64,000 nt of DNA from a bacterium ADurb.Bin236 (lineage in GTDB: Bacteria > UBP15 > UBA6099), in contig MWCD01000010.1 of assembly GCA_002069885.1 (NCBI GenBank), positions 1-64,000 on the forward strand. Reading direction: 5' to 3'. Position numbers and translations under genes: made by a program. Positions 7,204 through 18,130 of the stretch are shown here, piece by piece. The notes under the pieces are model-generated. The model ran no database searches. It was not told where the DNA came from and saw nothing but the letters and a program-made list of their open reading frames with translations. Every line of letters begins with the position of its first letter. The first letter of the stretch is position 1.

Positions 7204-8838
7204 ATGGCGACTGTCAGAAAAAAATTGAATAAGCACACGGCGGGCAACGAGGATTTCGTTGAAGGCTCGCTCAATGAGTTCAGAGACAGGTTCAGTTCGC
7301 TTGAAAAACACGTCAGGCACGTTCAGTCCGAGCTTGAGGAACTTCAGACTCTGACCACGAAACTGCTTGACGTAGGCGTGGCCATCAGCTCGGAAATCGA
7401 CCTTTTCTCTCTTCTCACACGAATCATCGACGAAGCAAAAGGACTCCTTCACGCCGACAAAGGCACTCTGTACCTCGTCGACCCCGACAAGGAGGAGCTT
7501 TATTTCCATGTGGTGGATGTCGATCTGCTCAAGGAAATAAGGATTCAAATCGATCATTCGAGCATCGCCGGATACGTCGCCTCCACTTCGGAGGCGCTCA
7601 ACATCCCCGATGTGTATAAAATAGACAAAACGAAACCTTTCAAGTTTAACCGCAAGATAGACCAGAAGACCGGATACAGGACGAAATCGATGCTGACTGT
7701 GCCGATGGTGAACCGCAATGGGGACATCACTGGGGCGGTCCAGTTGATAAACAAGGTGATCGGCGACGAGGTGGTCGCTTTCAACGCGAGGGACCAGAGG
7801 ATACTGATGTCGCTGGCGTCGCAGGCGGCGGTGGCGATAGACAACGCTCAATTGTACAAGGAAGTGACGGACCTGTTCGACGCGTTGGTGAGGTTTTCTG
7901 CGAGCGCCATCGACGAGCGAGACCCGGCGACCGCCGGCCATTCCAGAAGGGTGGCGAGGTTCGCCGCCGCCACAGCCCGCGCGATGGGCTGTTTCTCTGA
8001 AGAGGAAATCAGCGAGTTGGAATACTCCGCGTGGCTGCACGACGTGGGAAAGATAGGAGTGCGCGAGCACATCCTTGTGAAAGAAAACAAACTGTATCCC
8101 GAAGAGCTGGCGAAAATCCGGGAGCGATTCGAGAGCGTCAAGCTGTCCGAAGACGTCGCCTCGCTTGGAAAACAGGCGGAGATACTCAAGCGTGGCGGCG
8201 GCTCAAAAGAGTTCGCCGCCCTCGCCGAAGAGCTTGAGCGCAGAAAAGCCGCGGTGGACATGGATTTCGCATTCATTGAGAGAATTAACAAACCCGGTTT
8301 CGTGAAGCCTCAGGAAGCCGAGCGCATAGACGCCATCGCCGCGAAAACTTTCATCGATTCGGACGGCGAAAGACATCACTGCCTGCTCCCCCGCGAAGCG
8401 GAAGTTCTTAAAATTGAAAAGGGCAACCTCACCGAAGAAGAGCGCCGCAACATGAACTCGCACGTTGAAAGCTCCTTCAAAATTCTCAGCCAGATACCTT
8501 TCTCGAAGAGGCTGCGCCACGTGCCTCAGTTTGCCGCCTGTCATCACGAGCGAATAGACGGAACAGGATATCCCCATCAACTGCGCGGCGACGAGATTCC
8601 GCTGCAAGGAAAGATTCTCGCTCTGGTGGACGTTTACGACGCGCTCACAGCGCAGGACAGGCCGTACAAACCAGCCATACCCGTTCAAAGGTCTCTTGAT
8701 ATTCTTCGCATGGAATCGGAATCCGGAAAACTCGATCCGGAAGTGCTGAAGGTGTTTTTGAAACACAAGATTTACGAGCTGCCCGACGACGCGGACAATA
8801 TTTCGCACATAGTCAGCAGAACGCTGAAAGAAGCCTGA
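7204..8838 (+). CDS. GAF - HD-GYP signalling protein (predicted cyclic-di-GMP phosphodiesterase)
   Basis: A 544-residue cytoplasmic protein. A short coiled coil (about 25-60) leads into a GAF sensor domain (about 60-215), then an HD-GYP domain. The metal-binding dyad is in WLHDVGKIG near residue 278, and the second signature HHERIDGTGYP near 448, followed by ALVDVYDALTAQDRPYKP. HD-GYP proteins hydrolyse cyclic-di-GMP in a bi- or tri-iron site. Unusually, about 100 charged residues (about 305-405) separate the HD motif from the HHER part. The family motif LxxEE...H seems to occur on both sides of this insert (KLYPEELAKI and NLTEEERRNM). The ligand of the GAF domain cannot be told. The stop is 15 nt from the convergent helicase stop. 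Confidence 0.9.
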   Translation: MATVRKKLNKHTAGNEDFVEGSLNEFRDRFSSLEKHVRHVQSELEELQTLTTKLLDVGVAISSEIDLFSLLTRIIDEAKGLLHADKGTLYLVDPDKEELYFHVVDVDLLKEIRIQIDHSSIAGYVASTSEALNIPDVYKIDKTKPFKFNRKIDQKTGYRTKSMLTVPMVNRNGDITGAVQLINKVIGDEVVAFNARDQRILMSLASQAAVAIDNAQLYKEVTDLFDALVRFSASAIDERDPATAGHSRRVARFAAATARAMGCFSEEEISELEYSAWLHDVGKIGVREHILVKENKLYPEELAKIRERFESVKLSEDVASLGKQAEILKRGGGSKEFAALAEELERRKAAVDMDFAFIERINKPGFVKPQEAERIDAIAAKTFIDSDGERHHCLLPREAEVLKIEKGNLTEEERRNMNSHVESSFKILSQIPFSKRLRHVPQFAACHHERIDGTGYPHQLRGDEIPLQGKILALVDVYDALTAQDRPYKPAIPVQRSLDILRMESESGKLDPEVLKVFLKHKIYELPDDADNISHIVSRTLKEA

Positions 8839-8853
8839 TTCCGTCCTCCGCCC

Positions 8854-11202
8854 TCACCCGCCTTTTAGAATCGTCTTCAACATTTCCGCCGCCGCCATTT
8901 TATCAAGAGGATTGTTCATGCTGCCGCACTTTGCCGACTGCACGCACGACGGACATCCATCTTCGCAGGGACATCCGGAAATAAGCTCCAGCGTTTTCTC
9001 GAACAGCTCTTCGATTCTGTTGAAACCCGCCTCGGCAAGCCCCATTCCGCCCTCGTAGGCGTCGTGGAGAAAAATCGCGGGCCTGTTTCCGGCGTCGGGA
9101 TGCATGTCTGTTGACACTCCTCCGACGTCCTGTCTGTCGCACATCGCAAGCAGCGGGAGCATCGCCAAAGTCGCGTGTTCAAGAGCGTGCAGCCCCCCCG
9201 CTAGGTCCATTCCGCGCTCCTGCAACCGCCTCTCCAATTTCTCGCTCGGAGAAAACCAGCAGCACTGCGTCCACAGCCGCTCCTCTGGAAAATCCAACTC
9301 CTCCGTGCCCATAGTCCTTTTATCCTTGTTCCTGATTTTCCTGTATGAGTGGACGCGCGAAGTGACGAACACGTAGCCGAAGAAAATATCCGTCGCGCCG
9401 ACTCGCGCGCGCTTCGTCTCGCGGTCGACCGTTATCCATTCCCTGCTGAGCGAGCGCGTGTAGTACGGCATGTCTTTCCTCGACACGACCGCCATTTTCT
9501 TCTCGGTGTCCAGCTTCTTTACGTAATAGTTTTCGCCCTGATGCAGATAGACGGCTCCCTCGTGCAGATAGCATTGCACGGTCGATGATTCCATCTCGCC
9601 GATAACGTTGCCGTCCTCGAGCATGATGCAATAGCGGGAGTTTCCGGCGGAGCGCAGATTGATGTCCGCCGCCGGATAGTCATCGCCGGCATAGCATGCG
9701 CCGCCGCGCCTCTCCACAAGCTCGCCCTTCTTTATCAGTTTGCGGACGACGGGCACGAAGTTCTCGCCGAACGCGGGCTCTTCGGAGCGCTTCAGGGGAA
9801 GCTCCGCCGCCGCCGCGCGAAGGTGCGCCTCCAATATGTACGGATTAGAAGGGTGAATCACCGCGCGCTCGACGGGAGAGCCGAAAAAATAATCGGGGTT
9901 TCTCATCAGGTACTGGTCAAGCGGCTCAGGGTAGGCGACCATCACGGCGAGAGACTGCTTGTGTCTGCGGCCCGCGCGGCCCGCCTGCTGCCACACGCTT
10001 GATATCGAGCCGGGGAACCCGTTGATGACCGCCGCGTCTAGGCTGCCGATGTCCACGCCGAGTTCGAGAGCGTTCGTGCATGCCACCCCCAGCAGTTCGC
10101 CCCGCGCGAGGCTTCTTTCAATAGCGCGTCTCTCAGACGGCAGATATCCGCCCCTGTATGACGCGATGGCGTCCTGCCCGATATCGTTCTTCAAAAGCTT
10201 CTCGCGCGTCATCCGAAGTATCACCTCGACCGTCGGCTTGGCTTTGCCGAAAACGATTGTCCTCAGCCCTGAGCCGACCAAGTGCGAAAAAAGGTTGATA
10301 GACTCCGTTATCGGGCTTCGGCGATCCTCCTTGGAGCCGCGCGCCAGTGGAGGATTCCACATGACGAACAGCTTGCCTGCCGCCGGGGCTCCGCTTCGGG
10401 TTATCTCCGCGACATCGCCCCCGACAAGGCGCGAGGCGTGCTCGCCGGGATTGCCGATGGTTGCCGAACAGCATATAAACGCCGGGTCGGAACCGTATGC
10501 CGCGCAAATTCTGCGCAGGCGTCTCATCAGGTTCGCGGCGTGAGACCCGAACACTCCACGGTATGTGTGTATCTCGTCCAGTACGACATAACGCAGGTTG
10601 CGGAAGAAGCCGCTCCACCAGCGCGAATGGTTCGGCAGTATCCCCAGCGAAAGCATGTCGGGATTGGTGAGGAGTATGTTGGCTTCGCGGCGCAGAGCAG
10701 AGCGGGATTCCTTCGAAGTGTCGCCGTCGTACGTGCCGAACTTCAACGAACGGCGCCCCATCCTGACGGAATGAAACGCCCGCGTCTCGTCGTATTCCGA
10801 TTCCGGGTCGGCCATCTCGTGGATCATCCGCGTCTGATCCTGACCGAGAGCTTTAGTCGGAAAAATGTAAAGCGCGCGCGCCTCCGGGTCGGACATCATA
10901 GTCTCAATGACAGGGATGTTGTAGCAAAGAGATTTTCCGCTGGAAGTGTCGGTGGCGAGGACCAAGCTCCGGCCCGCCCGCGCCAACCTCACCGCCTCCG
11001 CCTGATGCGAATAAAGCTTCTCTATGCCCAGCGCCTTCAGGTTGGACGCCAACAGCCCCGGCGGCGACGGTTTCAAATCGGAATACGCCGCTTTGCGCGG
11101 CGGATATCTGCGGGCGAACACCAACTGGTCCTGATAATCTTCAGATTCGCGAAGGCGGTCAATCAGCTTCTCTATTTCAGAAAGTTTTTTTGTTCTAGCC
11201 AT
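8854..11202 (-). CDS. MrfA-like DEAD/DEAH-box helicase with C-terminal zinc-binding DUF1998 domain
   Basis: A 782-residue superfamily 2 helicase. Walker A is TDTSSGKSL near residue 85, the Walker B box is LDEIHTYRG near 212, motif III is CCSAT, and motif VI is QQAGRAGRR near 405. The C-terminal part ends in a four-cysteine cluster (CPCEDGCPSCVQ, then C) near 745-760, the DUF1998 metal site. Bacillus MrfA (YprA), a 3'-5' DNA helicase that helps excise mitomycin crosslinks, has the same layout. GAGG lies 6 nt before the ATG. It is a single gene with no repair partner (such as MrfB) next to it. The helicase call is secure; the crosslink-repair role is by family resemblance. Confidence 0.9.
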   Translation of the reverse strand: MARTKKLSEIEKLIDRLRESEDYQDQLVFARRYPPRKAAYSDLKPSPPGLLASNLKALGIEKLYSHQAEAVRLARAGRSLVLATDTSSGKSLCYNIPVIETMMSDPEARALYIFPTKALGQDQTRMIHEMADPESEYDETRAFHSVRMGRRSLKFGTYDGDTSKESRSALRREANILLTNPDMLSLGILPNHSRWWSGFFRNLRYVVLDEIHTYRGVFGSHAANLMRRLRRICAAYGSDPAFICCSATIGNPGEHASRLVGGDVAEITRSGAPAAGKLFVMWNPPLARGSKEDRRSPITESINLFSHLVGSGLRTIVFGKAKPTVEVILRMTREKLLKNDIGQDAIASYRGGYLPSERRAIERSLARGELLGVACTNALELGVDIGSLDAAVINGFPGSISSVWQQAGRAGRRHKQSLAVMVAYPEPLDQYLMRNPDYFFGSPVERAVIHPSNPYILEAHLRAAAAELPLKRSEEPAFGENFVPVVRKLIKKGELVERRGGACYAGDDYPAADINLRSAGNSRYCIMLEDGNVIGEMESSTVQCYLHEGAVYLHQGENYYVKKLDTEKKMAVVSRKDMPYYTRSLSREWITVDRETKRARVGATDIFFGYVFVTSRVHSYRKIRNKDKRTMGTEELDFPEERLWTQCCWFSPSEKLERRLQERGMDLAGGLHALEHATLAMLPLLAMCDRQDVGGVSTDMHPDAGNRPAIFLHDAYEGGMGLAEAGFNRIEELFEKTLELISGCPCEDGCPSCVQSAKCGSMNNPLDKMAAAEMLKTILKGG

Positions 11203-11289
11203 TCACAACCTCGCCCGCCGGGCCGCGCCTCTGATTAGTATAACCCCCTTCAGCGATGTCATAAACATTCGGTTATCAATCTGCCGAGC

Positions 11290-11322
11290 AAAAAAAACGA
11301 CGCGGGTTTTTCGCCCGCGCCG
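11290..11322 (-). terminator. Rho-independent terminator of the acetoacetyl-CoA synthetase gene
   Basis: On the minus strand, a GC-rich stem pairs 11314-11322 with 11298-11306 (one mismatch) around a 7-nt loop, followed by eight T residues (11297-11290). It lies about 30 nt after the stop of the upstream gene and before the helicase start. Confidence 0.8.
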
Positions 11323-11354
11323 TTCGGGTTGCTGTTTGTTATCGCCGCGCCGGA

Positions 11355-13313
<1,959 letters not shown>

Positions 13314-13355
13314 TTGCGCCTCCCATAAAGTTGACATAGTCATAATACGAGTTTC

Positions 13356-13385
13356 ATCGTACCTTGAGGACGCGGCGCGTGTCAA
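13356..13385 (-). promoter_or_regulatory. Sigma-70-type promoter for acetoacetyl-CoA synthetase
   Basis: On the minus strand, a perfect TTGACA (13385-13380) is followed by an 18-nt spacer and TACGAT (13361-13356). Predicted initiation near 13349 leaves about 35 nt of leader to the ATG at 13313. Confidence 0.6.
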
Positions 13386-13588
13386 ATATAAAATAGTGAA
13401 TCAGCCGATTTTTGTAATAACGCAATTACTCGCAAGTGTAATAAGCTTGCGAAAACAATCATTGTCATAATGTGGGGGCGACGGGTTAAAACGCGAGGCA
13501 TCGAAAGAGCTATTAGGCGTAAAAAACAGAGAAAAACGGCAGAAATGTGTTATAATGTTTTGATGAACAACACAGCGAGGCATGCGTC

Positions 13589-14398
13589 ATGAGGAGAAGA
13601 ACATCAGCAATTGCGGCAGCAGCGGTAATTGTGATGGCAATAGCAATGTGGGGCGCTCAGATTAGCGAAGCCTCCAAGGGAAAGTCTCAGCCCGCAAAAC
13701 CCGCTCCGGCCGCATCGGCCTCGGCAAGGATTGAACAAAAAGTGGGAGATTCTCTTCGCAAGGGAACTCCGGCTATTCTCTATTTCTACTCGGACACGAT
13801 AAAAGACAGCCGGGACTCGCTGCCTGCGGTGAAAAAAGCGGCGCGCGGCGGCAAAGCGGAAGTTTTCGAGATAAAGGCCGAAGACAACACGGCGCTTAGG
13901 GGCGCTTATGATGTGCAGTTCGTTCCTACGGTTTTTCTTTTGAGACCAGAAACCGGGCTTGACGCGGTTTGGGTGGTGGATATTCAGGAAAAAGAAGTAT
14001 CCTCGGCGCTGGCTGCCCCGGCGAAACCTAATGAATATCAGAAATCCATCTCCAACTCGTTAAAAAAGAAAAGACCGCACCTGACTTTTTTCATGGCCGA
14101 ATGGTGCGGCTACTGCATGAGGCTCATGCCTGAGATAAACAAGTTCAAACGCGAGTATGCGGACTGTGTGGACGTGACGATGGTGGATGTGGACAAAGCT
14201 CCGAAGATGGTCGATCCTCACATGGCAACCGGGATTCCCGTCACCCTGCTCTCGGACGGAAACGGGGTGTTCAGGCTCAGAACCGGATATCCTCACGGCT
14301 ACGACAGGTTCACTCAGTTTTACGACACGCTGGGAGTGGACATGAAGTCATGCCGCAAGGAAGTGAAAGACGACGGCAAGTCCGGAGGGAAATCTTGA
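13589..14398 (+). CDS. Exported tandem thioredoxin-fold protein
   Basis: A 269-residue protein with a hydrophobic N-terminal signal (about 1-28) and an Ala/Pro linker, then two thioredoxin-like domains. The first (about 45-135; LYFYSDTIKDSRDS) has lost the CxxC. The second (about 145-245) keeps it as WCGYC, with the cis-proline region TGIPVTLL. It is likely a periplasmic thiol-disulfide oxidoreductase or a cytochrome-maturation-type reductase, which fits a genome that makes multiheme cytochromes. GAGG lies 8 nt before the ATG, and a TATAAT at 13551-13556 may be its -10. The next gene starts inside its stop (TTGA). Confidence 0.82.
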   Translation: MRRRTSAIAAAAVIVMAIAMWGAQISEASKGKSQPAKPAPAASASARIEQKVGDSLRKGTPAILYFYSDTIKDSRDSLPAVKKAARGGKAEVFEIKAEDNTALRGAYDVQFVPTVFLLRPETGLDAVWVVDIQEKEVSSALAAPAKPNEYQKSISNSLKKKRPHLTFFMAEWCGYCMRLMPEINKFKREYADCVDVTMVDVDKAPKMVDPHMATGIPVTLLSDGNGVFRLRTGYPHGYDRFTQFYDTLGVDMKSCRKEVKDDGKSGGKS

Positions 14399-15147
14399 AC
14401 GTCGAACTGGCGCGCAAAGCCGCCAACTTTATTAAGAACGCAAACAAAGCGGTCGCGCTCACCGGAGCCGGAATAAGCGTTCCGTCCGGGATACCGGATT
14501 TTAGAAGCCCCGGCTCAGGGTTGTGGGACAAGGTGGACCCCATCGAGGTGGCCACGATAGACGCGTTCAGAAGGAATCCGGAAAAGTTTTATTCGTTCAT
14601 GGGGCCGTTGTCGAAAGTGGTCGAGAAATCCAAACCCAACCCGGCGCATCTTGCGCTGGCAGAATGGGAACGGATGGGAAAGCTTCATTCGGTGATAACG
14701 CAGAATATTGACAATATGCACCAGAGGGCAGGCTCCCGCAAAGTCATAGAGTTGCACGGCAACGGAGCGTTCGCTCACTGCATGAACTGCCGCGCCGAAA
14801 TCGAGCAGGCCGAGATTGTGCGGAGGCTGGAATCAGGCGGAGGCGTTCCGCGTTGCGACTGCGGCGGGGTTATCAAGCCCGACGTCGTTCTGTTCGGAGA
14901 GCCTCTGCCCTTCAAACAACTGGTGCAGGCGGAGAGGGACGCTGAGAGTTGCGACGTCATGGTGGTGGTCGGCTCATCGCTGACCGTCGCTCCGGCGTCC
15001 ATGCTTCCGCAGGCGGCGCTGGCCGGCGGGGCATCCGTCATAGTGATAAACCTTCAAAACACTTACATTGACTCGCATGCGGCGGTGGTTCTGCGCGAAA
15101 AGGTGGAGGAAGCCCTCCCCGCCATTACTGAAATGCTGAAAGAATAG
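14395..15147 (+). CDS. Sir2-family NAD-dependent protein deacylase
   Basis: A 250-residue sirtuin. Signatures: GAGISVPSGIPDFRSP near residue 23, TQNIDNMH near 101, the catalytic His in ELHGNG near 121, a zinc site built from CMNC and CDC, and VVVGSSLTVAP near 190. It removes acyl groups from lysine with NAD. I start it at TTG 14395: GGAGG lies 6 nt upstream, the TTG overlaps the preceding stop (TTGA), and sirtuins start near here. An ATG 45 nt earlier lies inside the upstream gene. In archaeal and bacterial anaerobes such enzymes often reverse acetylation of acyl-CoA synthetases. The nearby aacS would be a candidate target, which is inference only. Confidence 0.92.
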   Translation: MNVELARKAANFIKNANKAVALTGAGISVPSGIPDFRSPGSGLWDKVDPIEVATIDAFRRNPEKFYSFMGPLSKVVEKSKPNPAHLALAEWERMGKLHSVITQNIDNMHQRAGSRKVIELHGNGAFAHCMNCRAEIEQAEIVRRLESGGGVPRCDCGGVIKPDVVLFGEPLPFKQLVQAERDAESCDVMVVVGSSLTVAPASMLPQAALAGGASVIVINLQNTYIDSHAAVVLREKVEEALPAITEMLKE

Positions 15148-15182
15148 CCGTGCTGACGTCCGCGCGGCGCGGGACTTTTGCA

Positions 15183-16022
15183 ATGTCTGAGCAGAAAAAA
15201 ATACTCGTTGTCGACGACGACAGAGACCTCTGCCGGATGCTCGAACGATACCTGACGGTGAAGGGATTCGCGGTCGATCAGGCGTATGACGGCGAGACCG
15301 CGCTCCGGCTGGTTCCAAAGAAAGAATATGATCTGATTATTTTAGATATTATGATGCCCGGCATAGACGGATACGACGTGTGCGGGCGGCTGAAAACTCA
15401 GCGCGAGTATAACCACATCCCAATCATCATGCTGTCGGCAAAGAGCGCCGAGATGGACATTGTGACCGGATTCAAGACAGGCGCGGACGAGTATGTTACC
15501 AAGCCGTTTGAGATTCAGAAGTTGATGAAGGCGATAAACGACACGATGGAGAAGCGCCGCCGCGCCCGCGAGGACCTCGGCATAAAACATGAGATTAAGT
15601 TCGAGTTCGAGAGCAGGTACGACTATCTTGACAAGGTAAACGAGCTAATCAGCCAGTTGTTTCTGCGGACGGATCTTGCTCCGGATGAAATATGGAACCT
15701 GAAGCTCGCCATGCACGAGCTTGGGATCAACGCTATCGAGCACGGCAACAAGCTTGACCCGAAAAAACAGGTTAAGGTTTCCTGCGCTCTGTACACTGAA
15801 AAACTTGAATTCGTAATAGAAGACGAGGGAGAAGGTTTCGACCCTTCGAGCATACCCGACCCGACGGCTCCCGAAGGAATAAGAAGAGACCGGGGCAGAG
15901 GGATATATCTGGTGAGCCAGCTTGTGGATGAAATAGAGTATATCAACGGAGGGTGCATGGCGAAGATGGTGAGGCATCTGAACAAGCCGCGCCGCGCCGG
16001 CGCTCCCAAAGGCCCGCAATAG
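15183..16022 (+). CDS. Response-regulator receiver fused to an RsbW-like anti-sigma histidine-kinase domain
   Basis: A 279-residue protein with an N-terminal receiver domain (VVDDD near residue 10; phospho-acceptor LDIMMPG near 55; LSAKS and TKPFE for the conserved Thr/Ser and Lys). A linker of about 20 residues follows, then a HATPase_c_2 domain. Its N box is HELGINAIEHGN, with G boxes DEGEGFDP and RGRGIYLV. Such fusions let a phosphorelay control a partner-switching module (anti-anti-sigma phosphorylation). No STAS anti-anti-sigma, PP2C phosphatase or histidine kinase is adjacent. The ATG at 15183 is chosen over a GTG at 15150 because the receiver fold starts immediately after it. Confidence 0.88.
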   Translation: MSEQKKILVVDDDRDLCRMLERYLTVKGFAVDQAYDGETALRLVPKKEYDLIILDIMMPGIDGYDVCGRLKTQREYNHIPIIMLSAKSAEMDIVTGFKTGADEYVTKPFEIQKLMKAINDTMEKRRRAREDLGIKHEIKFEFESRYDYLDKVNELISQLFLRTDLAPDEIWNLKLAMHELGINAIEHGNKLDPKKQVKVSCALYTEKLEFVIEDEGEGFDPSSIPDPTAPEGIRRDRGRGIYLVSQLVDEIEYINGGCMAKMVRHLNKPRRAGAPKGPQ

Positions 16023-16059
16023 CCGCCCTCTCCCGCGATCCCAAACGAAATTCCCCGCG

Positions 16060-16605
16060 TTACATCTTCGGAAGCTTATTTCTGTATCTTGCTCTCAGTT
16101 CGTTGAAGAAAGAAATATACTCAGGCGTCGCATAGTCCGGATACGTCCAACTCAAGGGTTTGAACACCGGTTTTGTGTAACTCAAAGTTATTTCAGCATA
16201 AATGCCGTCCTTTAGATATATCCTGTGACAGTTGTCCTTTGTGGTGGGAAGAACGACCTTGGCTGACGAAAGGTATCCGGGGTCGAGGTTCACCGTTCGG
16301 AGAAGCGCCACGCCATCGCCGGAAAGTTTCGAATGTCTCTCCTCTATCTCGTTGGCGGTCAGTTTCGCTTCTGATATAAAGTCCTGTTCTATAAGATTCT
16401 CGAATGCAAAAAAGATTTTTTTCAATCCTGCGCCCATCTCGCCGAAATAGTATTCGGTGAAATCGAAGTCGAACACTTCGCTTGAGAAAAAGATTGGGCC
16501 GAAAGCGGCTTCTAGGTCGGCCTTGGCGCGCTCCATGTCTGCTTGCGGGGAATATATCGCTCCGCAGAAGAGTTGAACCTTTTCAGGAGAGCTTGTCCGC
16601 CCCAT
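16060..16605 (-). CDS. DUF4416 family protein
   Basis: A 181-residue protein matching the DUF4416 pattern: MGRTSSPEKVQLFCGAIYS at the start, FDFTEYYFGEMG, then NLDPGYLSSAKVVLPTTKD near 115, and HRIYLKDGIYAEITLSY with PLSWTYPDYATPEY near the end. The function is unknown; the family is widespread in anaerobic and uncultured bacteria. ATG 16605 has GGTGA 6 nt upstream. It is the last gene of a minus-strand run (cNMP-domain protein, sugar-isomerase-like protein, this gene) with gaps of 12 and 5 nt, so the three are probably one operon. Confidence 0.85.
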   Translation of the reverse strand: MGRTSSPEKVQLFCGAIYSPQADMERAKADLEAAFGPIFFSSEVFDFDFTEYYFGEMGAGLKKIFFAFENLIEQDFISEAKLTANEIEERHSKLSGDGVALLRTVNLDPGYLSSAKVVLPTTKDNCHRIYLKDGIYAEITLSYTKPVFKPLSWTYPDYATPEYISFFNELRARYRNKLPKM

Positions 16606-16610
16606 GGTTT

Positions 16611-17414
16611 TCACCAAGCAAGGATTTTCTTCATGTGTTCGACAGTGTTGACGGCGGCCGTTTCGGGGTCTGGAAGAGGAAATATCTCGGCGGACAGAAA
16701 CCCATCGTAGCCGATGTCGGATAGGGCTTCGACGATTGAGCGGAAGTCGATGTGCCCCGCGCCGGGATGCCGTCGGTTGCTGTCGGCGATGTGAACGTGC
16801 GCCGCGCGGCTTCCCGCCAGACGTATGCTGTTTTCGATGGAGGCTTCTTCAATGTTCATGTGGAAAGTGTCGAGGAGAACGCCGCACGCGGGGCTGCCCA
16901 CTTTGTCAAGGAAGCGCAGGCAGTCCTCGACGGTGATAATGAAGGATGTTTCGTATCTGTTGATAGGCTCGACGGCGAGTTTGACGCCGCGCCTCTCCGC
17001 CCTGCCCGCGCATTCGGCCAGACACTCCGTCGCCCACCGTTCCGATTCCGGCGTGACGGGGTTCTTGCCGACTATGAGGCCAATGATGACAAGCGCGCCG
17101 AAACCGGCGGCGAAGTCGATGTGAGATTTAATCCGCTCGACTGCTTCGCGGCGCGTTTTCTCGTCTGGGGACGAAAAGCACAATCCGTCCTCGCCGAAAG
17201 CCCTTCCGGTTCCTATGGCCGGAGCGACAAGCCCGAAATCCGCAAGAAGAGTCCTGACGCGTCCGGCGTCCACGGTCGCCGGATTCCGCACATGCAGTTC
17301 AGCTCCGTCGAACCCGGCTCCGGAAGCCGCTCTGAAAGTGTCCTCAAATTCGCCCTTCAACGCGAGCGCGCTGAACTTGGCGTCCGGCTCGGACACCGCT
17401 ATGCTCAACTTCAT
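16611..17414 (-). CDS. Xylose-isomerase-like TIM-barrel protein (sugar phosphate isomerase/epimerase family)
   Basis: A 267-residue AP-endonuclease-2/xylose-isomerase-type barrel. GFDGAELHVR near residue 34, then the metal-ligand motifs KLAVEPINRYE near 145, GVLLDTFHMNIEE near 182, HVHIADSNRRHPG near 209 and the final Glu in GFLSAEIF near 240 are all conserved. The enzyme is therefore probably active. Relatives include tagatose/allulose 3-epimerases, hydroxypyruvate isomerase and inosose dehydratases, and the substrate cannot be told. GAGGAGA lies 7 nt before the ATG. It sits in the three-gene minus-strand run. Confidence 0.88.
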   Translation of the reverse strand: MKLSIAVSEPDAKFSALALKGEFEDTFRAASGAGFDGAELHVRNPATVDAGRVRTLLADFGLVAPAIGTGRAFGEDGLCFSSPDEKTRREAVERIKSHIDFAAGFGALVIIGLIVGKNPVTPESERWATECLAECAGRAERRGVKLAVEPINRYETSFIITVEDCLRFLDKVGSPACGVLLDTFHMNIEEASIENSIRLAGSRAAHVHIADSNRRHPGAGHIDFRSIVEALSDIGYDGFLSAEIFPLPDPETAAVNTVEHMKKILAW

Positions 17415-17426
17415 CGCTTGTTCTCC

Positions 17427-17948
17427 TCAGGACTTCGATTGTTCTTCGAATGCGTCCGGCACTCCCCAAGACACGAAATGTTTCGTCAGGAAGTTGGAGC
17501 CTCTCAGCCTCTGGCATATCAGTTTGGCCAAATTCCGGATCACCACATAGCCAATGTTCTTATCCTTTTCGACGAGCGAGTAGAAATGTGACATCGGAAG
17601 CAGAATGACAATGGAATCCGACATTGCGGTGACGGTGGCCGAATGAGGCATCTCGTCGATTATGGCTATCTCGCCGAACGCGTCGCCCTCGCCGAGAGTG
17701 GTTATCATCGCCGAGCCGTCGGCTCCTTCGCAACTGTCAACTATCGCCTGAGCCACGGACACCACGATCTCGCCCTGCCTTATGACATAAAGCATCTCTT
17801 TCGGCGGGTCGTTTTCTTCAATAATAACCGTTCCTATGGGAAACGACTGCTCCGAGCAGCCAGTAGCCATTTTTTTCAGGTCTTCGTCGCCTAACCCGTC
17901 GAAGATTCTGCTTTTTTTGAACACTTGAACTACTTGATTTATATCCAC
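17427..17948 (-). CDS. Cyclic-nucleotide-binding-domain protein without a DNA-binding domain
   Basis: A 173-residue protein made of one Crp/cNMP-type beta-roll (about 15-140) and a short C-terminal helix; there is no helix-turn-helix. The phosphate cassette reads FGEIAIIDEMPHSATVTA, where the Arg that contacts the cyclic phosphate in CRP is His. So cAMP binding in the usual mode is doubtful. About 14 residues (SCEGADGSAM) are inserted in the roll before the cassette. A GTG start at 17948 fits GGGGTGA 6 nt upstream better than the TTG at 17954. It is the first gene of a minus-strand operon with the TIM-barrel and DUF4416 genes. Confidence 0.82.
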   Translation of the reverse strand: MDINQVVQVFKKSRIFDGLGDEDLKKMATGCSEQSFPIGTVIIEENDPPKEMLYVIRQGEIVVSVAQAIVDSCEGADGSAMITTLGEGDAFGEIAIIDEMPHSATVTAMSDSIVILLPMSHFYSLVEKDKNIGYVVIRNLAKLICQRLRGSNFLTKHFVSWGVPDAFEEQSKS

Positions 17949-18130
17949 AGCCAATCACCCCGCGTCATTGTCTGGCGAATCCCGATTGGGCGTCCGCCTC
18001 TGATTATATATTCAACAATACTGCCTGAACCGTTTCATAATATTTTATTTTTTCCGCTTATACAAGCAAAATCAACAAAAACGGCCAAATATTTCGAACC
18101 GCATTTCCCTGATCGGGACTTCGCGACTCA

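Noticed and set aside
13314-13385. Extended N-terminus of acetoacetyl-CoA synthetase
   Set aside because: The longest frame would start upstream of the predicted transcription start, and the family begins at the ATG at 13313, which has a strong ribosome-binding site.
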